The notes beneath the pieces were generated by a model that was not told the origin of the DNA, did not search any database, and was given only the letters and a program-made list of their open reading frames with translations. The position numbers and the translations under genes were made by a program. From Scandinavium manionii (GTDB lineage Bacteria; Pseudomonadota; Gammaproteobacteria; Enterobacterales; Enterobacteriaceae), in NCBI RefSeq assembly GCF_024764775.1, contig NZ_JALIGC010000039.1, positions 372,001 to 436,000 of the forward strand: a DNA stretch of 64,000 nucleotides, in the 5' to 3' direction. Of the stretch, positions 62,345-64,000 are shown one piece after another (position 1 is the first letter of the stretch; every line of letters starts with the position of its first letter).

Positions 62345-64000
62345 ATGTACGAATTTAATCTGGTGTTGTTGCTGCTTCAGCAGATGTGCGTGTTTCTGGT
62401 TATCGCCTGGCTGATGAGCAAAACACGTCTGTTCATTCCGTTAATGCAGGTCACCGTCCGTCTGCCCCACAAGCTGCTGTGCTACGTCACATTCTCCATT
62501 TTTTGCATTCTGGGGACCTATTTCGGTCTGCATATCGAAGATTCGATAGCCAATACCCGGGCCATCGGCGCAGTGATGGGCGGCCTGCTCGGCGGCCCGG
62601 TGGTGGGTGGTCTGGTCGGGCTGACAGGCGGGCTGCACCGCTATTCGATGGGGGGAATGACTGCGCTGAGCTGCATGGTGTCGACCATTGTGGAAGGCCT
62701 GCTGGGCGGGCTGGTTCACAGCGTACTGGTGCGGCGTGGGCGCAGCGATAAGGTTTTTAATCCGTTCACCGCGGGCGTGGTGACCTTTGTCGCCGAAATG
62801 GTGCAAATGCTGATAATCCTGCTGATCGCGCGTCCATTCAGTGATGCGCTGCATCTGGTGCAAAGCATTGCTGCGCCGATGATGGTCACCAATACCGTGG
62901 GTGCCGCACTGTTCATGCGTATTCTGCTCGACAAGCGGGCGATGTTTGAGAAATACACCTCGGCGTTTTCCACCACCGCGTTGAAAGTGGCGGCCTCGAC
63001 CGAAGGGATCTTGCGGCAGGGTTTTAACGAAGAAAACAGCATGCGGGTGGCGCAGGTGCTGATTCAGGAGCTGGATATCGGCGCGGTGGCGATAACGGAT
63101 CGAGAAAAGCTTCTGGCGTTCACCGGGATCGGCGACGATCACCACCTGCCCGGTAAACCGATTTCCTCGCGCTATACCCAGAAAGCCATCGACAGCGGGG
63201 AAGTGGTGTACGCCGACGGCAACGAAGTGCCGTACCGCTGTTCGATTCACCCCAACTGCAAACTCGGCTCGACGCTGGTTATCCCGCTGCGCGGCGAAAA
63301 TCAGCGGGTGATTGGCACCATTAAACTGTATGAAGCCAAAAACCGTCTGTTCAGTTCCATTAACCGCACGCTGGGCGAGGGCATCGCCCAGCTGTTGTCG
63401 GCGCAGATCCTCGCCGGGCAATACGAGCGGCAAAAGGCGCTGCTGACCCAGTCAGAAATTAAGCTGCTGCACGCCCAGGTCAATCCGCATTTCCTGTTTA
63501 ACGCCCTGAATACCCTGAAAGCGGTAATTCGCCGCGACAGCGAGCAGGCCGGACAGTTGGTGCAGTATCTGTCGACCTTCTTCCGCAAAAATCTCAAACG
63601 CCCGTCGGAAATTGTCACCCTGGCCGATGAAATTGAGCATGTGAATGCGTATCTGCAAATTGAGAAAGCGCGCTTCCAGGCGCGGTTGCAGGTGCATCTC
63701 AACGTGCCACCCGCGCTGGCCCATCACCAGCTACCGGCGTTTACCCTGCAACCAATAGTGGAAAATGCGATTAAACATGGCACCTCGCAGCATCTGGGGA
63801 TCGGCGAAATCACGGTGCAGGCGAGCCTGCATCAGCGCTGGCTGCAACTGGATATTGAAGATAACGCCGGGCTGTATCAGCCTGACGCTCAGGCGAGCGG
63901 CCTGGGCATGACGCTGGTGGATAAACGGCTGCGGGCGCGCTTCGGCGACGAATGCGGAATAACCGTCACCTGCGAGCCGGATATTTTTACCCGTATTACC
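62345..64000 (+). CDS. btsS: BtsS (YehU), pyruvate-sensing histidine kinase (3' end cut by window)
   Basis: LytS-type sensor kinase that detects external pyruvate and, with BtsR, induces the btsT transporter. The ATG at 62345 (MYEFNLVLLLLQQ) matches E. coli. 552 codons are in the window; about nine residues and the stop are missing. A 5TM_LYT membrane domain (about 1-200), GAF domain (about 220-350), and kinase domain with the phosphorylated His in QVNPHFLFNAL (about 382) and ATP-site blocks QPIVENAIKHG and GLGMTLVDKRL. Confidence 0.96.
   Translation, partial: MYEFNLVLLLLQQMCVFLVIAWLMSKTRLFIPLMQVTVRLPHKLLCYVTFSIFCILGTYFGLHIEDSIANTRAIGAVMGGLLGGPVVGGLVGLTGGLHRYSMGGMTALSCMVSTIVEGLLGGLVHSVLVRRGRSDKVFNPFTAGVVTFVAEMVQMLIILLIARPFSDALHLVQSIAAPMMVTNTVGAALFMRILLDKRAMFEKYTSAFSTTALKVAASTEGILRQGFNEENSMRVAQVLIQELDIGAVAITDREKLLAFTGIGDDHHLPGKPISSRYTQKAIDSGEVVYADGNEVPYRCSIHPNCKLGSTLVIPLRGENQRVIGTIKLYEAKNRLFSSINRTLGEGIAQLLSAQILAGQYERQKALLTQSEIKLLHAQVNPHFLFNALNTLKAVIRRDSEQAGQLVQYLSTFFRKNLKRPSEIVTLADEIEHVNAYLQIEKARFQARLQVHLNVPPALAHHQLPAFTLQPIVENAIKHGTSQHLGIGEITVQASLHQRWLQLDIEDNAGLYQPDAQASGLGMTLVDKRLRARFGDECGITVTCEPDIFTRIT

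Noticed and set aside
62441..63433. 330-codon minus-strand frame inside btsS
   Set aside because: His/Gln/Arg-rich shadow of a conserved kinase gene; no domain.

Overview
The window is chromosomal DNA of a member of the Enterobacteriaceae. Nearly every gene is a close homologue of an Escherichia coli gene. The order follows the E. coli K-12 stretch from yejE down to btsS (yehU), read in reverse. Codon use, palindromic REP-type repeats and the operator types fit an Enterobacter/Lelliottia/Leclercia/Citrobacter-type genome, but I cannot name the genus from this window. I see no rRNA, tRNA, CRISPR array, prophage or insertion sequence.

Layout: 1-3314 is yejE(partial)-yejB-yejA (peptide ABC importer). 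3379-7855 holds pdeN, mepS, lpxT and yeiR. 7980-10843 is yeiQ divergent from uxuA; uxuA is absent here in K-12. 10957-13096 is efpL, yeiW and setB. 13466-17236 is the fructose operon fruBKA behind two Cra operators. 17279-20404 is yeiL divergent from rihB-nupX (nucleosides). 20434-27351 is nfo, yeiH, yeiE, lysP and Fur-controlled cirA. 27396-31605 is an AT-richer insertion, described below. 31594-35673 is yeiG, a YjiJ-like MFS gene, folE and yeiB. 35829-40754 is galS and mglBAC with clear GalR/GalS and CRP sites. 41010-42377 is a DosC-like globin-coupled diguanylate cyclase sitting where K-12 has preTA/yeiS. 42418-46528 is sanA, cdd, yohK, yohJ and dusC. 46531-54839 is an orphan methyltransferase, an intact mdtQ, yohF, yohD, yohC, pbpG, an acetyltransferase and dld. 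55051-61254 is bglX and the osmF-yehYXW operon. The end holds yohO, mlrA and btsS (cut by the window edge).

The most interesting part is 27396-31605. An organophosphate:phosphate antiporter and a SerB-type phosphoserine phosphatase form one operon. They are divergent from a serine-dehydratase homologue coupled to an XRE regulator. Read together they look like a self-contained pathway for taking up O-phosphoserine, or a related phosphorylated C3 acid, and converting it to serine, then pyruvate and ammonia. Two matching 16-bp near-palindromes in the divergent promoter region are candidate operators. The phosphatase keeps the residues that read phosphoserine; the dehydratase has Arg in place of a normally invariant His.

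Other points of interest are the uxuA/yeiQ divergent pair with UxuR/ExuR-like and CRP-like sites, a candidate 30-residue protein in the setB-fruB gap, a 14-bp palindrome between yeiL and rihB, and two large imperfect palindromic intergenic repeats. All functional statements rest on reading the sequence and remembered family knowledge; no database search was run.
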